From Phyllobacterium lublinensis (GTDB lineage: Bacteria; Pseudomonadota; Alphaproteobacteria; Rhizobiales; Rhizobiaceae), in assembly GCF_020164435.1 (NCBI RefSeq), contig NZ_JAIUDQ010000003.1, positions 124,001 to 188,000 on the forward strand: a DNA stretch of 64,000 nt. The letters are read 5' to 3'. How positions within the stretch are numbered: position 1 is the stretch's first letter; every line of letters starts with the position of its first letter. Below, piece by piece: positions 1 to 8,016 of the stretch. A program made the translations under genes and the position numbers. The notes beneath the pieces are model-generated. The model ran no database searches and was not told the DNA's origin. It was given only the letters and a program-made list of their open reading frames with translations.

Positions 1-1009
1 CGACCGAATGATGAAGTGTTGCCCGTCGCGCATCGCGCAGATTGAGATCGTAACCGGAAATCTCCGCGGTGCCGCCGGCGCGGATGCGGTTTCCGAGACG
101 CGTGATCGCCACCTTGTAGGTTTCGTCCATCACGGTCGAGACAGGTGCAGATTGCTCATCGGCGACCGGGGCCGTTATGGAATAGCCTTTGACCGGATAG
201 ACCGGAATGTGCACGCCTACCCGCCGCAACAGGAACGGCGAATAGCTGCCGAATGCGACGACATAGGCATCGGCCGTGAGCTCTTCAGTCTCCGTCGAAA
301 CGCTGGCTATGCGATTGGCGCTCGTATTGATCGAGGTAATGGTCGTGTCGAAACGGAACGTCACGCCGCTCTCGGCGCAAAGCGCAGCAAGTCTTTCGGT
401 GAACATTTGGCAATCGCCGGTTTCGTCGCCGGGAAGACGCAGGCCGCCGACGAATTTGCCTTTGACATTGGCAAGCGCCGGTTCTGCCGCAATACAACCC
501 GCCGCGTCGAGAAGCTCGTAGGCAACGCCGAATTGCTTCAGCACCTCAATGTCTCCGCCCGTTCCGTCATACTGCTTCTGGGTGCGAAAAAGCTGCAGCG
601 TGCCTTGCGTGCGTTCGTCATAGGAAATGCTCACCTCGGAACGCAATGCCTTCAGGCAATCGCGGCTATACTCGGCGATCGGCACCATGCGCGCCTTGTT
701 GCGGGCATAGCGCGGCGAGGTGCAGTTGCGCAGCATGCGGATAAGCCAGAGGGCCATGTAGGGATCGATTTTTGGCCGGACGACCAAGGGTCCGAAATGC
801 ATCAGCATCCATTTGATCGCCTTGATCGGGACGCCAGGTCCAGCCCAGGGCGACGAATAGCCGGGCGATACTTCTCCGGCATTGGCAAAGCTTGTCTCAC
901 GCGCCGGGCCCGGCTGGCGGTCGACCACGACAACGTCATGTCCTGCCTGAGCGAGATACCAGGCCGATGTGACACCGACAACGCCACTGCCGAGGACGAG
1001 GACTTTCAT
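1..1009 (-). CDS. dadA: D-amino acid dehydrogenase small subunit, 3' end beyond window
   Basis: The reverse strand reads from an ATG at 1009 leftwards without a stop to the window edge, giving about 336 residues. The N-terminus has a Rossmann dinucleotide motif GSGVVG at residues 7-12. Later stretches such as [21 protein letters not shown] and the DETGDCQ segment are typical of DadA-type FAD flavoproteins, which oxidatively deaminate D-amino acids to 2-oxo acids and pass electrons to the respiratory chain. An AAGGAG ribosome site lies about 11 nt before the ATG. The C-terminal part is missing because the window begins inside the gene. A long plus-strand open frame over the same bases is an antisense shadow. 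Confidence 0.9.
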   Translation of the reverse strand, partial: MKVLVLGSGVVGVTSAWYLAQAGHDVVVVDRQPGPARETSFANAGEVSPGYSSPWAGPGVPIKAIKWMLMHFGPLVVRPKIDPYMALWLIRMLRNCTSPRYARNKARMVPIAEYSRDCLKALRSEVSISYDERTQGTLQLFRTQKQYDGTGGDIEVLKQFGVAYELLDAAGCIAAEPALANVKGKFVGGLRLPGDETGDCQMFTERLAALCAESGVTFRFDTTITSINTSANRIASVSTETEELTADAYVVAFGSYSPFLLRRVGVHIPVYPVKGYSITAPVADEQSAPVSTVMDETYKVAITRLGNRIRAGGTAEISGYDLNLRDARRATLHHSV

Positions 1010-1159
1010 GAGCGGGAGACTCCTTCAGACAATGCGAAACCCCTTTGAAGAAGGGGAAAGAATGAATCGCACTGTGTGATGGCGCCGTATTTCTTTCCAG
1101 ACTTTTCTTGGCCTTGCGCTGAAATGTCTTGTTTTCCGCGACCCGGTCGAAATCCGGGC

Positions 1160-1186
1160 AAAATAAAAGGCCGGGAAAACCCGACC
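1160..1186 (-). terminator. Rho-independent terminator of the cold-shock gene
   Basis: Read on the minus strand, a 7-bp stem (GGTCGGG / CCCGGCC with one G-T pair) and a TTTT loop is followed by the T-rich run TTTTATTTT. It lies about 70 nt past the stop of the cold-shock gene and is correctly oriented for it. Confidence 0.75.
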
Positions 1187-1254
1187 TTCTCAAATTCATC
1201 TCTGCAATCAGTGCCAGTACATCCGTGGTCAAAGACGCGAAGACGAATTATTTT

Positions 1255-1464
1255 TTAGGCAGCCTGAAGCTGATCAGCAGTCATTTTGCCGGACTTGTTG
1301 TCACGGACGAGTTCGAAGCTGATCTTCTGACCGTCATTGAGGCTGCGCATACCAGCGCGCTCAACGGCAGAGATGTGTACGAACACATCAGCTGAACCAT
1401 CATCTGGCTGAATGAAGCCGAAGCCTTTTGTGGAATTGAACCACTTTACTGTTCCAGTGCTCAT
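1255..1464 (-). CDS. cspA: CspA-family cold-shock protein
   Basis: A 69-residue single cold-shock domain that binds single-stranded RNA/DNA and acts as an RNA chaperone. The sequence begins [21 protein letters not shown]1 (KGFGFI) is at residues 13-18 and RNP2 (VFVHIS) at 27-32. The start at 1464 is chosen because AAAGGG sits 6-7 nt upstream and the family begins here; an in-frame ATG five codons earlier has no ribosome site. A strong intrinsic terminator follows. The cspA label is generic, since alphaproteobacteria carry several paralogues. Confidence 0.93.
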   Translation of the reverse strand: MSTGTVKWFNSTKGFGFIQPDDGSADVFVHISAVERAGMRSLNDGQKISFELVRDNKSGKMTADQLQAA

Positions 1465-1786
1465 GATGAACCCTTTCAATGGAAATATTTCAATACATGG
1501 CGCGACGCGTCATGCAATTTTAGCTCGATTTTTGAAGAAGGATTTTTCAGAGCGCCGAAAGCGCAATAAAACTAATAACAAACTACCAAATACCGAGACT
1601 GTTACATAGAGCTTCCCGGCCATTTCGTCAATGCCGGCGGCGGGAAATAAATTGCAAGTCAAAGATAATGTTCAACCGCCGCCATTTTTATTTGGAATTA
1701 TTTTCCGGCTTTCACCGCTCATGCCTGTATTTTACTGGCGGTGACAGGTGCGGTCGGGCAACCGGATATCGGCACTTTCGGCCCGC
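1465..1786. other. Gap without a gene, cspA leader region
   Basis: These 322 bases separate the start of cspA from the stop of the next minus-strand gene. The part next to cspA is AT-rich compared with its surroundings and probably carries the cspA promoter and a long cold-shock-type 5' leader. I see no convincing ORF, RNA gene or repeat in it. The leader assignment is inference from the family. Confidence 0.4.
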
Positions 1787-2059
1787 TTACCTGGATCTGG
1801 TAGCGCGGGCGGCCTTTGACTTGGCTTTTGCGGCTGGAGGATTTGCGGCTGTTGCCGCTTGCTCCTCGGCTTCCTTGGCAAGACGCAACGCCTTCAGGCG
1901 AGCCGTCTTGCTTTCCCATTTCGCCGTCTCGGCATTGATGATCGCGGCGGCGGCCGCTGTCGTCGCCATGCTTTTCTGTTCGGACGGACTGAGGGTTCTT
2001 TCGGGGCGGACGCCAACTTCGGGCATCTTTTTCAGACTATGTTTCATTATATCTCGCAC
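1787..2059 (-). CDS. Small basic hypothetical protein with Ala/Lys-rich tail
   Basis: A 90-residue protein from a GTG start at 2059, preceded by GAGGG at good spacing; an internal ATG at 2047 is an alternative with no better ribosome site. The first 30 residues (MRDIMKHSLKKMPEVGVRPE) look folded or peptide-like. The rest is Ala-rich, and the last 20 residues are a Lys/Arg/Ala tail resembling histone H1 or other nucleic-acid-binding tails. No family was recognised. It lies on the same strand as the 64-aa gene upstream of it, so the two may be cotranscribed. Confidence 0.6.
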   Translation of the reverse strand: MRDIMKHSLKKMPEVGVRPERTLSPSEQKSMATTAAAAAIINAETAKWESKTARLKALRLAKEAEEQAATAANPPAAKAKSKAARATRSR

Positions 2060-2099
2060 TGTTAGCCCTCACCATGCCACGTGGCGGTCGCCAAGTCTA

Positions 2100-2294
2100 T
2101 CATGCAATCTTTTGCTGGCCGGGCTTCCAGCCTCTCGCGAAGCCATAGGACATGGCCAGCGATGCATACTCGATCTCGCGCAAGAGGAATTCCCGTTCTG
2201 CCAGCAGCGCGGCGATCGTCGCCCGGACATCACCCTGATGATAGGCCAGCGCTTCGTCGATTTCGTCTTCCGGTTGTTTGGATATGGCGTTCAT
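2100..2294 (-). CDS. Small conserved-looking hypothetical protein (64 aa)
   Basis: The ATG at 2294 follows an AAGGAGA ribosome site by 6 nt, which decides this start over an in-frame codon 24 codons further out. The protein is acidic in its first half (PEDEIDEALAYHQGD) and predicted helical throughout, with no membrane segment, signal peptide or recognised domain. It precedes the 90-aa gene by 40 nt on the same strand. Function unknown. Confidence 0.65.
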   Translation of the reverse strand: MNAISKQPEDEIDEALAYHQGDVRATIAALLAEREFLLREIEYASLAMSYGFARGWKPGQQKIA

Positions 2295-2527
2295 CAGAAT
2301 CTCCTTTTCAGGAAGATTGCCACAACCGTATATATAAGAAAAGGAATTTGTTCCTGTTTTGTTCACGTATGCGACGCGTTGCCAGAACGTGCGATTTGGC
2401 GCCGGCTTGCAGCATTATTCCATCGCAAACCGGTTGTGAGGCAAGCCTCGTCAAGCTAGCTTCCTTAATCGAAAAATCGTGGCGACGGTCATTATTCCAG
2501 CCGGTATCCAAGGGGAGGGAGCAAGTC

Positions 2528-3097
2528 ATGGGCAAAGTGGTTGCCTCTTTTACAATGTCGCTGGACGGCTACATCGCCGGGCCGAATGTGGGTGACGAAC
2601 ACCCCATGGGCGAGGGAGGAGAACAGTTGCACGAGTGGATATTTGACAAGGCATCCGACGTGGACCGGCAAATGGCCGACGAGATCCACGCTCGCGTCGG
2701 TGCTGTGGTTTTGGGCCGTCGTACCTTCGATCTGGGGCTGCCCCATTGGAACGATACGCCATTTCCCGTGCCGAGTTTTGTCGTCACGCATGAAAGGCGA
2801 GAACCGCTGCCCATGCGCAGCGCTGCCTTCACCTTCATCAACGAGGGTGTCGGGATTGCGGTTGCGCAGGCACGGGATGCGGCGGAGCACAGGGATGTCG
2901 TTGTGATGGGGGCCAGCATCGCCCAGCAGTTGCTGGGTGCCGGGCTAGTCGATGAGTTGTTGCTGCAAATCGCGCCCGTGCTGCTCGGGCAGGGTAGCCG
3001 CCTGTTTGACAATATTCAGAAGCGTCAGACGGCATTGAAAAATACGAGCGTGATCGCGTCGCCGCACGTTACGCACGTGCGCTACGAAGTCCTGTAG
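2528..3097 (+). CDS. Dihydrofolate reductase / RibD C-terminal family protein
   Basis: A 189-residue protein of the RibD C-terminal/DHFR-like fold, a group of NADPH-dependent reductases usually of unknown substrate. Diagnostic stretches are MGKVVASFTMSLDGYIAGPN at the start, the central VVLGRRTFDLG segment, and the C-terminal GASIAQQLLGAGLVDELLLQ followed by IAPVLLGQGSRLF. The ATG at 2528 is preceded by AAGGGGAGGG; upstream in-frame codons have no homologous sequence. It is not the folate-pathway folA. The stop is followed by an inverted repeat shared with the convergent small gene. Confidence 0.85.
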   Translation: MGKVVASFTMSLDGYIAGPNVGDEHPMGEGGEQLHEWIFDKASDVDRQMADEIHARVGAVVLGRRTFDLGLPHWNDTPFPVPSFVVTHERREPLPMRSAAFTFINEGVGIAVAQARDAAEHRDVVVMGASIAQQLLGAGLVDELLLQIAPVLLGQGSRLFDNIQKRQTALKNTSVIASPHVTHVRYEVL

Positions 3098-3101
3098 GAG
3101 A

Positions 3102-3128
3102 GAGAGCCCCACCATCGCCGGGGCTCTC
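3102..3128. terminator. Bidirectional hairpin between convergent genes
   Basis: A perfect 9-bp stem (GAGAGCCCC / GGGGCTCTC) with a 9-nt loop fits exactly between the reductase stop at 3097 and the stop of the convergent 47-aa gene at 3135. There is no strong T run on either side, so it may act only as an mRNA 3' end or weak terminator. Confidence 0.5.
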
Positions 3129-3134
3129 GAAAGC

Positions 3135-3278
3135 CTATGCCTTGGGCTTACCCTTTGGGGTCGTGCTCTCCGCCTTCTTCAACATCGAGCTGAACGGAAC
3201 ATCTGCCTTGGGTGCGGCGGCCTTGTCCTTCTTGGGTTTGCGTACCTCGCGATTGCTGCGCTGCTGACCTTTGGCCAT
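3135..3278 (-). CDS. Very small lysine-rich protein (47 aa)
   Basis: The reverse strand has ATG at 3278 with a CAGGAG site 7 nt upstream and runs 47 codons to TAG. The peptide MAKGQQRSNREVRKPKKDKA... is strongly basic at the N-terminus (Lys/Arg/Gln), then carries a short PFSSMLKKAE segment and a basic tail. It is probably disordered and may bind nucleic acid. I recall very small basic proteins of this kind in rhizobia but cannot name a family. A 192-aa frame over the same region in another phase lacks a ribosome site and family features. Confidence 0.65.
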   Translation of the reverse strand: MAKGQQRSNREVRKPKKDKAAAPKADVPFSSMLKKAESTTPKGKPKA

Positions 3279-3558
3279 GATATGCTCCTGGGCTTGAATC
3301 GGATGATGTGTCGATACGAAATCGGCAATTTGGAATGAGATTGGCGGGTCGAGAACCTCTGACGCCGCGAAGAGCCAAGCCTGGCCAAAAGACGATCCGG
3401 ATATTTCTCAACGTCATTTGCGGTTTAATTGCGGTTGTTCCGGGAGCTATCCTGCGGGATCGATTGGTGGTAAAATACGCTACTTGCCCTAAAACCGAAC
3501 CCTTTGCGCTGGATGCCCCATCCAGAGCGGCTCGGTGGCATTGTAGAGGACACCTGCC

Positions 3559-3741
3559 ATGACGTTCATGAACGCAATGACTTTCCTGACTAAGATCAGG
3601 AAGCCGGTCGTCACATCTGAGGAAAAACCCGTCAAGATCACGGTACCGCCCGTCACCAAGCCCGTCCGGCGGGAAACTGACGACTGCGATGGAAAACTGC
3701 GGCGCATGCAGCAGCTCGTAGAGCATAATCGCCTTATCTGA
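3559..3741 (+). CDS. Small hypothetical protein (60 aa)
   Basis: The ATG at 3559 follows AGAGGA by about 9 nt. The peptide starts MTFMNAMTFLTKIRKPVV and has a proline/valine/lysine-rich middle (KPVKITVPPVTKPVRRE) and a polar C-terminus with one Cys. There is no membrane helix or recognised domain. It stands alone between the basic 47-aa gene and the convergent LysR gene. The gene call is tentative. Confidence 0.4.
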   Translation: MTFMNAMTFLTKIRKPVVTSEEKPVKITVPPVTKPVRRETDDCDGKLRRMQQLVEHNRLI

Positions 3742-3777
3742 TTAGATAGAGGGCGTCTCCCGCGGTTACCAACAACT

Positions 3778-4707
3778 TCAAACGGGACTTCCTGCGAACC
3801 GCTCGGCAAGCCTGTCACGTTTGACGGCGGCGATGAGAAAATCAACGAATGCACGCGTCTTGGCGGGTAGCAGCGTGCGGCTGGCATAATAGATTGAAAT
3901 GGGTCCGGCATCCGCATGCCATTGCGGTGCGAGGCGCATCAGTGCGCCACTTTCCAGGTGGGGAAGGGCATCTGGCACTGTAATCAAGGTGACGCCGAGG
4001 CCAAGCACGGCCGCTTCACACATTGCAACAGGATCGTTGAAGACGATTTTTTCCTGCAAGACTGCCGGCATCTCGGATCCATGGACGTTTTTCATCGTCC
4101 ATTGCCGCACCCTGCCAGTACGGGAAGAGCGCATGACGATTCCGTCCAGGGCCGCCAGATCTTGCGGGTCCGCCGGGGGCGTTCGCCCTTGCATGTATCT
4201 GGGTGATGCGACCGCGATGATATGCGCCGGTGCGAGTGTCCGGGCGACTATACCTTGCGCCAGTTCGAAGCCGCCGCCGATAGCAGCATCAAAGCCCTCT
4301 GCAATCAGATCGACCGGACGACTGTCGAATTGCCAGTCGGGATGGATTTGCGGGTATCGCTCAAGGAAGGCAGGTAGAAGCGGCAGGATATAGTTCGTCC
4401 CGAAATTGATGCTGACGCTGATCTTGAGCACGCCTGCCGGTTCATCGCGGCCGGTGGCAATGTTGGCGATGGCGTGCTGCAGTCCCTCCAGATTTCCTTC
4501 GACAGCAAGCAGGAAGCGCTCTCCCTCCTCGGTCAATGTCAGCTTTCGCGTGCTGCGATGAAACAGGCGCACACCGAGGTTGCGCTCAAGCATCGCCACA
4601 TTGCGGCTGACAGCCGCCGGCGTCAGCGCTAACCTTCGTGCAGCGGCGGAGAAGCCCCCGGTTTCAGCGCTGCGGACGAAGGATTCCAGATTGGCAAGCG
4701 TTTCCAT
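3778..4707 (-). CDS. LysR-family transcriptional regulator
   Basis: A 310-residue LysR-type regulator. The N-terminal winged HTH (residues 1-60) contains LALTPAAVSRNVAMLERNLG and RLFHRSTRKLTLTEEG; the rest is a type 2 periplasmic-binding-like effector domain. ATG 4707 (METLANLESF) is the family start; a further 16 upstream codons are not homologous. It is divergent from a short-chain dehydrogenase and an F420-reductase-like gene, the usual layout for a LysR regulator and its targets. The effector is unknown. Confidence 0.88.
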   Translation of the reverse strand: METLANLESFVRSAETGGFSAAARRLALTPAAVSRNVAMLERNLGVRLFHRSTRKLTLTEEGERFLLAVEGNLEGLQHAIANIATGRDEPAGVLKISVSINFGTNYILPLLPAFLERYPQIHPDWQFDSRPVDLIAEGFDAAIGGGFELAQGIVARTLAPAHIIAVASPRYMQGRTPPADPQDLAALDGIVMRSSRTGRVRQWTMKNVHGSEMPAVLQEKIVFNDPVAMCEAAVLGLGVTLITVPDALPHLESGALMRLAPQWHADAGPISIYYASRTLLPAKTRAFVDFLIAAVKRDRLAERFAGSPV

Positions 4708-4749
4708 GGAGGTATCATCTTCAACGGTTACTTGAAAGTAATAAAAGCC

Positions 4750-4777
4750 ATTCATCGCTTATGGTCAAGGAATGAAT
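4750..4777. promoter_or_regulatory. Candidate LysR-type operator
   Basis: An inverted repeat ATTCAT-N16-ATGAAT lies in the 110-bp divergent promoter region between the LysR gene and the SDR gene. Its placement and dyad symmetry suit a LysR binding site, but the spacing is longer than the classical T-N11-A core, so the call is tentative. Confidence 0.35.
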
Positions 4778-4817
4778 AGCCCATTTTCACGCCATCAAAA
4801 ACAATGGAGTGAAAGCC

Positions 4818-5573
4818 ATGTCTGACCAAACCCAACTTCCGCTGGCGGGGAAGACCGCCCTCGTCACCGGCGGTTCCCGTTCGATCGGGGCCGCGATCGC
4901 CAAGCGCCTCGCAGCTGACGGCGCAGTGGTTGCAATTACCTTTAGTGCCTCGCCGGAAAAGGCCGGTGACGTTGTCAAGTCGATCGAGGTGGCTGGCGGC
5001 CGCGCCGTTGCCATCCATGCTGATGCCGGCAGCCCGGAAGCGGTCCGTCAAGCGGTGGCAAGGACGGTGGATATCTTCGGAGGCATCGATATCCTCGTCA
5101 ATAACGCAGGTATCGCGCTTGGTGGCCCCATCGACGAGATCACCGACGAAGATTACCAGCGCATGATTGCCGTCAACGTCACCGGTGTGTTTGTGGCAAC
5201 GCAGGAAGCGGTGCGCAGGATGAAATCCGGCGGGCGCATCGTCCACATCGGCAGCTCGATGCACCGCTATGCAGCTTTCCCCACCGCGTCACTCTACACA
5301 TTGACCAAGGGAGCCGTTTCCGGGTTCAACCGCAGTCTGGTGCGTGATCTCGGTCCACGCGGCATCACCGTCAACACCGTGCATCCCGGTCCGATCGACA
5401 CCGACATGAATCCGGATGGTGGACCAGTGTCGAAGATCGTCGGACCTGGCATCGCCATTGGCCGATACGGCAGGTCCGAAGAGATCGCCAGCGCGGTCGC
5501 CTATCTCGCCAGCCCCGAGGCAGCCTTCATCACCGGTGCCGATCTTGTCGCCGACGGCGGCTTCACGGCCTGA
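4818..5573 (+). CDS. Short-chain dehydrogenase/reductase
   Basis: A 251-residue classical SDR. The cofactor motif TGGSRSIG is at residues 17-24, NNAG near 95, and the catalytic Ser (IGSSMH) and Tyr-x3-Lys (YTLTK) follow in order, so all catalytic residues are present. The C-terminus (ITGADLVADGGF) matches FabG/3-oxoacyl-ACP-reductase-like members; the substrate is not deducible. The ATG at 4818 is chosen over a GTG at 4809 because GGAG lies 8 nt before it. It is followed after 17 nt by the F420-reductase-like gene, so the two form an operon, probably controlled by the divergent LysR gene. Confidence 0.88.
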   Translation: MSDQTQLPLAGKTALVTGGSRSIGAAIAKRLAADGAVVAITFSASPEKAGDVVKSIEVAGGRAVAIHADAGSPEAVRQAVARTVDIFGGIDILVNNAGIALGGPIDEITDEDYQRMIAVNVTGVFVATQEAVRRMKSGGRIVHIGSSMHRYAAFPTASLYTLTKGAVSGFNRSLVRDLGPRGITVNTVHPGPIDTDMNPDGGPVSKIVGPGIAIGRYGRSEEIASAVAYLASPEAAFITGADLVADGGFTA

Positions 5574-5590
5574 AACAGAGGAGTACGACA

Positions 5591-6190
5591 ATGACCATCG
5601 GAATTATTGGATCTGGCGCGATCGGCTCGGCGTTTGCACGCGCACTTGCCAAAGCCGGGATCGAAGCCGCCATCGCCAACAGCCGTGGCCCGGAGTCGCT
5701 AAAGGACCTGGTTGATGAACTTGGTGGGTCGATCAAGGCTGGGACGGTTTTGGAGGCAGCAAGCGCCGACATTGTGCTGGTGGCAGTGAACTGGACAAAA
5801 CTGCCGCAGGCCCTCGCGGACCTGCCGGACTGGCGTGGCCGCATCGTCGTCGATGCCAACAACCCGATCGAGGCCCCGCATTTCAAGCCAGTCGATCTCG
5901 GCAACCGCACCTCCAGTGAAGTCTTTGCCGAAATGGTGCCCGGCGCGCGCGTAGTCAAGGCGTTCAACCACCTGCAGGCGCATCTGCTTTCATCCGATCC
6001 CGCAGCCGAGGGCGGGCGACGTGTGCTCTTTTATTCCGGCGACGATGCCGCCGCCAAGGCAGAAGTGGGCGCGCTCATGGAGCGCCTCGGATTCTTCGGC
6101 CTCGATCTTGGTTCTCTGGCTACGGGCGCGCGGCTTGTGCAGTTTCCGGGCGGGCCGCTCCCGGTACACAACCTGGTCAAGTTCACCTAG
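5591..6190 (+). CDS. NADPH-dependent F420 reductase-like NAD(P)-binding protein
   Basis: A 199-residue Rossmann protein with GSGAIG at residues 7-12 and downstream IVVDANNPIE and VVKAFNHLQA segments, typical of the F420_oxidored / NADPH-dependent F420 reductase-like family. Most proteobacterial members do not use F420 and act as NADP-dependent oxidoreductases of unknown substrate. The GAGGAG site is 8 nt before the ATG. It is second in an operon with the SDR gene and ends just before a strong hairpin. Confidence 0.82.
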   Translation: MTIGIIGSGAIGSAFARALAKAGIEAAIANSRGPESLKDLVDELGGSIKAGTVLEAASADIVLVAVNWTKLPQALADLPDWRGRIVVDANNPIEAPHFKPVDLGNRTSSEVFAEMVPGARVVKAFNHLQAHLLSSDPAAEGGRRVLFYSGDDAAAKAEVGALMERLGFFGLDLGSLATGARLVQFPGGPLPVHNLVKFT

Positions 6191-6216
6191 GATCAGGACC
6201 CTAGCGCCTATCAAGC

Positions 6217-6246
6217 GAAACCCGCTCCTGTGAAGGAGCGGGTTTC
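6217..6246 (+). terminator. Perfect 13-bp hairpin terminator
   Basis: The arms GAAACCCGCTCCT and AGGAGCGGGTTTC are exact complements around a GTGA loop, 27 nt after the stop of the F420-reductase-like gene. The lower arm ends in TTTC, giving some T character. The structure is symmetric, so it could also stop transcription arriving from the convergent small gene at 6378. Confidence 0.7.
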
Positions 6247-6377
6247 CTGCAGGAAAGCAAATGCAATTCCCGCAGAGGCCCAGAGACTTGGCACCGCCCG
6301 GGGAGGTGGGCACAAATAAACCGATGCCAAATCCCACTGACCGGAATTCTGGTCAGCTCTTAACAACGCACAAATCA

Positions 6378-6521
6378 TCAATTTGTTCCACTGGACGCAT
6401 AAAATTCTTGTCCAGCGAATGCCATTCCTGCGGCCCATACCAACGCAAGAAATATCAGTGCGATTGCAGCCAGCAGTAGGACGCCCGCAAGAGTGACGGG
6501 CCTGTGTTCATGCTCGGACAT
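6378..6521 (-). CDS. Small single-pass membrane protein (47 aa)
   Basis: The reverse strand encodes a 47-residue peptide: a polar N-terminus MSEHEHRPVT, one hydrophobic helix (residues 11-36, LAGVLLLAAIALIFLALVWA), and a short polar tail QEFYASSGTN. A weak GAGAT site precedes the ATG at 6521. The clean topology argues for a real gene: N-terminus probably inside, one helix, no charge within it. No family recognised. It lies 113 nt downstream of a second tiny membrane-protein gene on the same strand. Confidence 0.6.
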   Translation of the reverse strand: MSEHEHRPVTLAGVLLLAAIALIFLALVWAAGMAFAGQEFYASSGTN

Positions 6522-6633
6522 TATTCATCTCAAAATTGTGTTGGCTGCGTTCATACAACTTATGCGCGAAAGATCAACGAGGCACGTTTCCTTTCGATCG
6601 AACGCTTTCAGTTTGGGATGGGAAGTGCGGCGA

Positions 6634-6792
6634 TCAGACGTTCGGATTCGACGACAGAACGCTGCCGTGAGTGTCTTTTGGAGCTGCCAGCATCGAACCG
6701 GCCAACCAGGAACCACAAAGCAGAACGCCCAGAATGGCAGCGAGAATCAGCAAGTCCTTCATTTTGGGAAACTGAAATTCAGACTGATGCAT
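6634..6792 (-). CDS. Small single-pass membrane protein (52 aa)
   Basis: From ATG 6792 the reverse strand gives 52 residues: a polar leader MHQSEFQFPK, a hydrophobic segment from residue 14 (LLILAAILGVLLCGSWLAGS), and a polar tail. A GGGA site lies about 11 nt upstream; a second ATG at 6762 could also serve. The tail after the helix could suit a lipoprotein-like or small regulatory membrane protein, but no LxxC lipobox at the right place is clear. It is probably cotranscribed with the 47-aa membrane gene. Confidence 0.5.
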   Translation of the reverse strand: MHQSEFQFPKMKDLLILAAILGVLLCGSWLAGSMLAAPKDTHGSVLSSNPNV

Positions 6793-7012
6793 ACGTAATT
6801 TTTCCCATGACATTCGTGGTCTGAGCTGTTCGTCCGCGAGTCGCGGCTCGGGATTGCAAGCTAACATGACACCTGCATCGCCCCTATTGCGCCAAACTAA
6901 TCCTTTCGATCTAAGCATTCCGCGCCTCTGATGATGGCAGTTGCGACGCACTGCATTGCAACAGAACCATGCCGGTTGCTAAGAGTGGCAATTGCGGGGA
7001 GGGACAGATCAT

Positions 7013-7948
7013 ATGGTATCGGGCACGGTTCTGGTAACGGGAGCCTCGGGTTTCATTGGACTGGAGCTCGTCCCGCAATTGCAGGAGGTTGGCTACCGCG
7101 TCATTGCCGCGACCCGAAATCCCGAAAAGATAGTCGGCGGCGAAACCGTGCGCCTGCCCTTGCCGGCAGAGCCGGTCGAGGCCTTCGAGGCGATTGTCAC
7201 GAACGTCGATCATGTTGTGCATCTGGCTGCGATTGCCCATACCCAACTCGCCGACTCCGCCGCCATCTACCAGGCCGTCAATTGCGAACTGGCCGTCAAG
7301 CTGGCGAAAGCTGCTGAAAAGACCATTGCCGGCAAGTTCGTCTTCATGTCATCCATCCGGGCACAATGCGGAAATGTTCATACCGGCATCGTCGACGAAC
7401 GCGTTCCGCCGCAACCGACCGATGACTACGGGCGCGCAAAGCTTGCCGCCGAGGTCGACATTGCCGGGATCATGACCCGTGGAAACTATACGATTTTGCG
7501 TCCGGTCCTTGTTTATGGCGCTGGCGTCAAGGGCAATATGGCTGCGCTCACCAGGCTCGCGTCGCTTCCAGTCCCGTTGCCGTTGAAATCGCTGGATGCG
7601 CGGCGTTCGCTCATCGACCGCACATCTCTCTGTCATGCGATCATTCACTGCCTGCGTGAGCCAGAGACCGATGCGGGAACCTTTATCGTGGCGGACGACA
7701 GCCCGCTGACAGTGCCGCAAATAATAACTGCCATTCGCCGCGCGGCCGGGCGCGATCCCGGACTGTTTTCCTGCCCGCGCTGGGCGCTGCAGCTTGCCGC
7801 ACGGCTCATGGGTCAGGGCGCGCGCTGGCAGACGATCAATGGGGATATGGTTGCAAGCTCTGCCTTGCTGCAGTCGACGGGATGGCACGCGATAGCCGAC
7901 TCCGCCCAGCGGATCGAAGAGTTATCGCAGCATATGGCCCCACGCTAA
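7013..7948 (+). CDS. NAD-dependent epimerase/dehydratase family protein
   Basis: A 311-residue extended SDR. GASGFIG (residues 10-16) binds the dinucleotide, VVHLAA follows near 65-75, SSIR near 115-118, and the catalytic Tyr-x3-Lys is YGRAK. This resembles UDP-glucose 4-epimerase or nucleoside-diphosphate-sugar epimerases of rhizobial polysaccharide clusters, but the substrate cannot be read from sequence. ATG 7013 is preceded by GGGGAGGG, while the TTG at 6992 is inside that site. It stands alone, with a neighbour on the same strand only after 68 nt. Confidence 0.85.
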   Translation: MVSGTVLVTGASGFIGLELVPQLQEVGYRVIAATRNPEKIVGGETVRLPLPAEPVEAFEAIVTNVDHVVHLAAIAHTQLADSAAIYQAVNCELAVKLAKAAEKTIAGKFVFMSSIRAQCGNVHTGIVDERVPPQPTDDYGRAKLAAEVDIAGIMTRGNYTILRPVLVYGAGVKGNMAALTRLASLPVPLPLKSLDARRSLIDRTSLCHAIIHCLREPETDAGTFIVADDSPLTVPQIITAIRRAAGRDPGLFSCPRWALQLAARLMGQGARWQTINGDMVASSALLQSTGWHAIADSAQRIEELSQHMAPR

Positions 7949-8016
7949 TTTCCGGCAAGCCCTTGGATATTCGTCAAAGCATGTTACATTGTGCCCAACG
8001 TTAATTGAACAGCGTC

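Noticed and set aside
8..1048. A 346-codon open frame on the plus strand
   Set aside because: It is antisense to dadA, which has a ribosome site, a Rossmann motif and family sequence. The plus product looks like random high-GC translation rich in Arg and His.
3148..3726. A 192-codon minus-strand frame
   Set aside because: It lacks a ribosome site and family traits; the 47-codon frame in another phase has both start signals and a coherent peptide.
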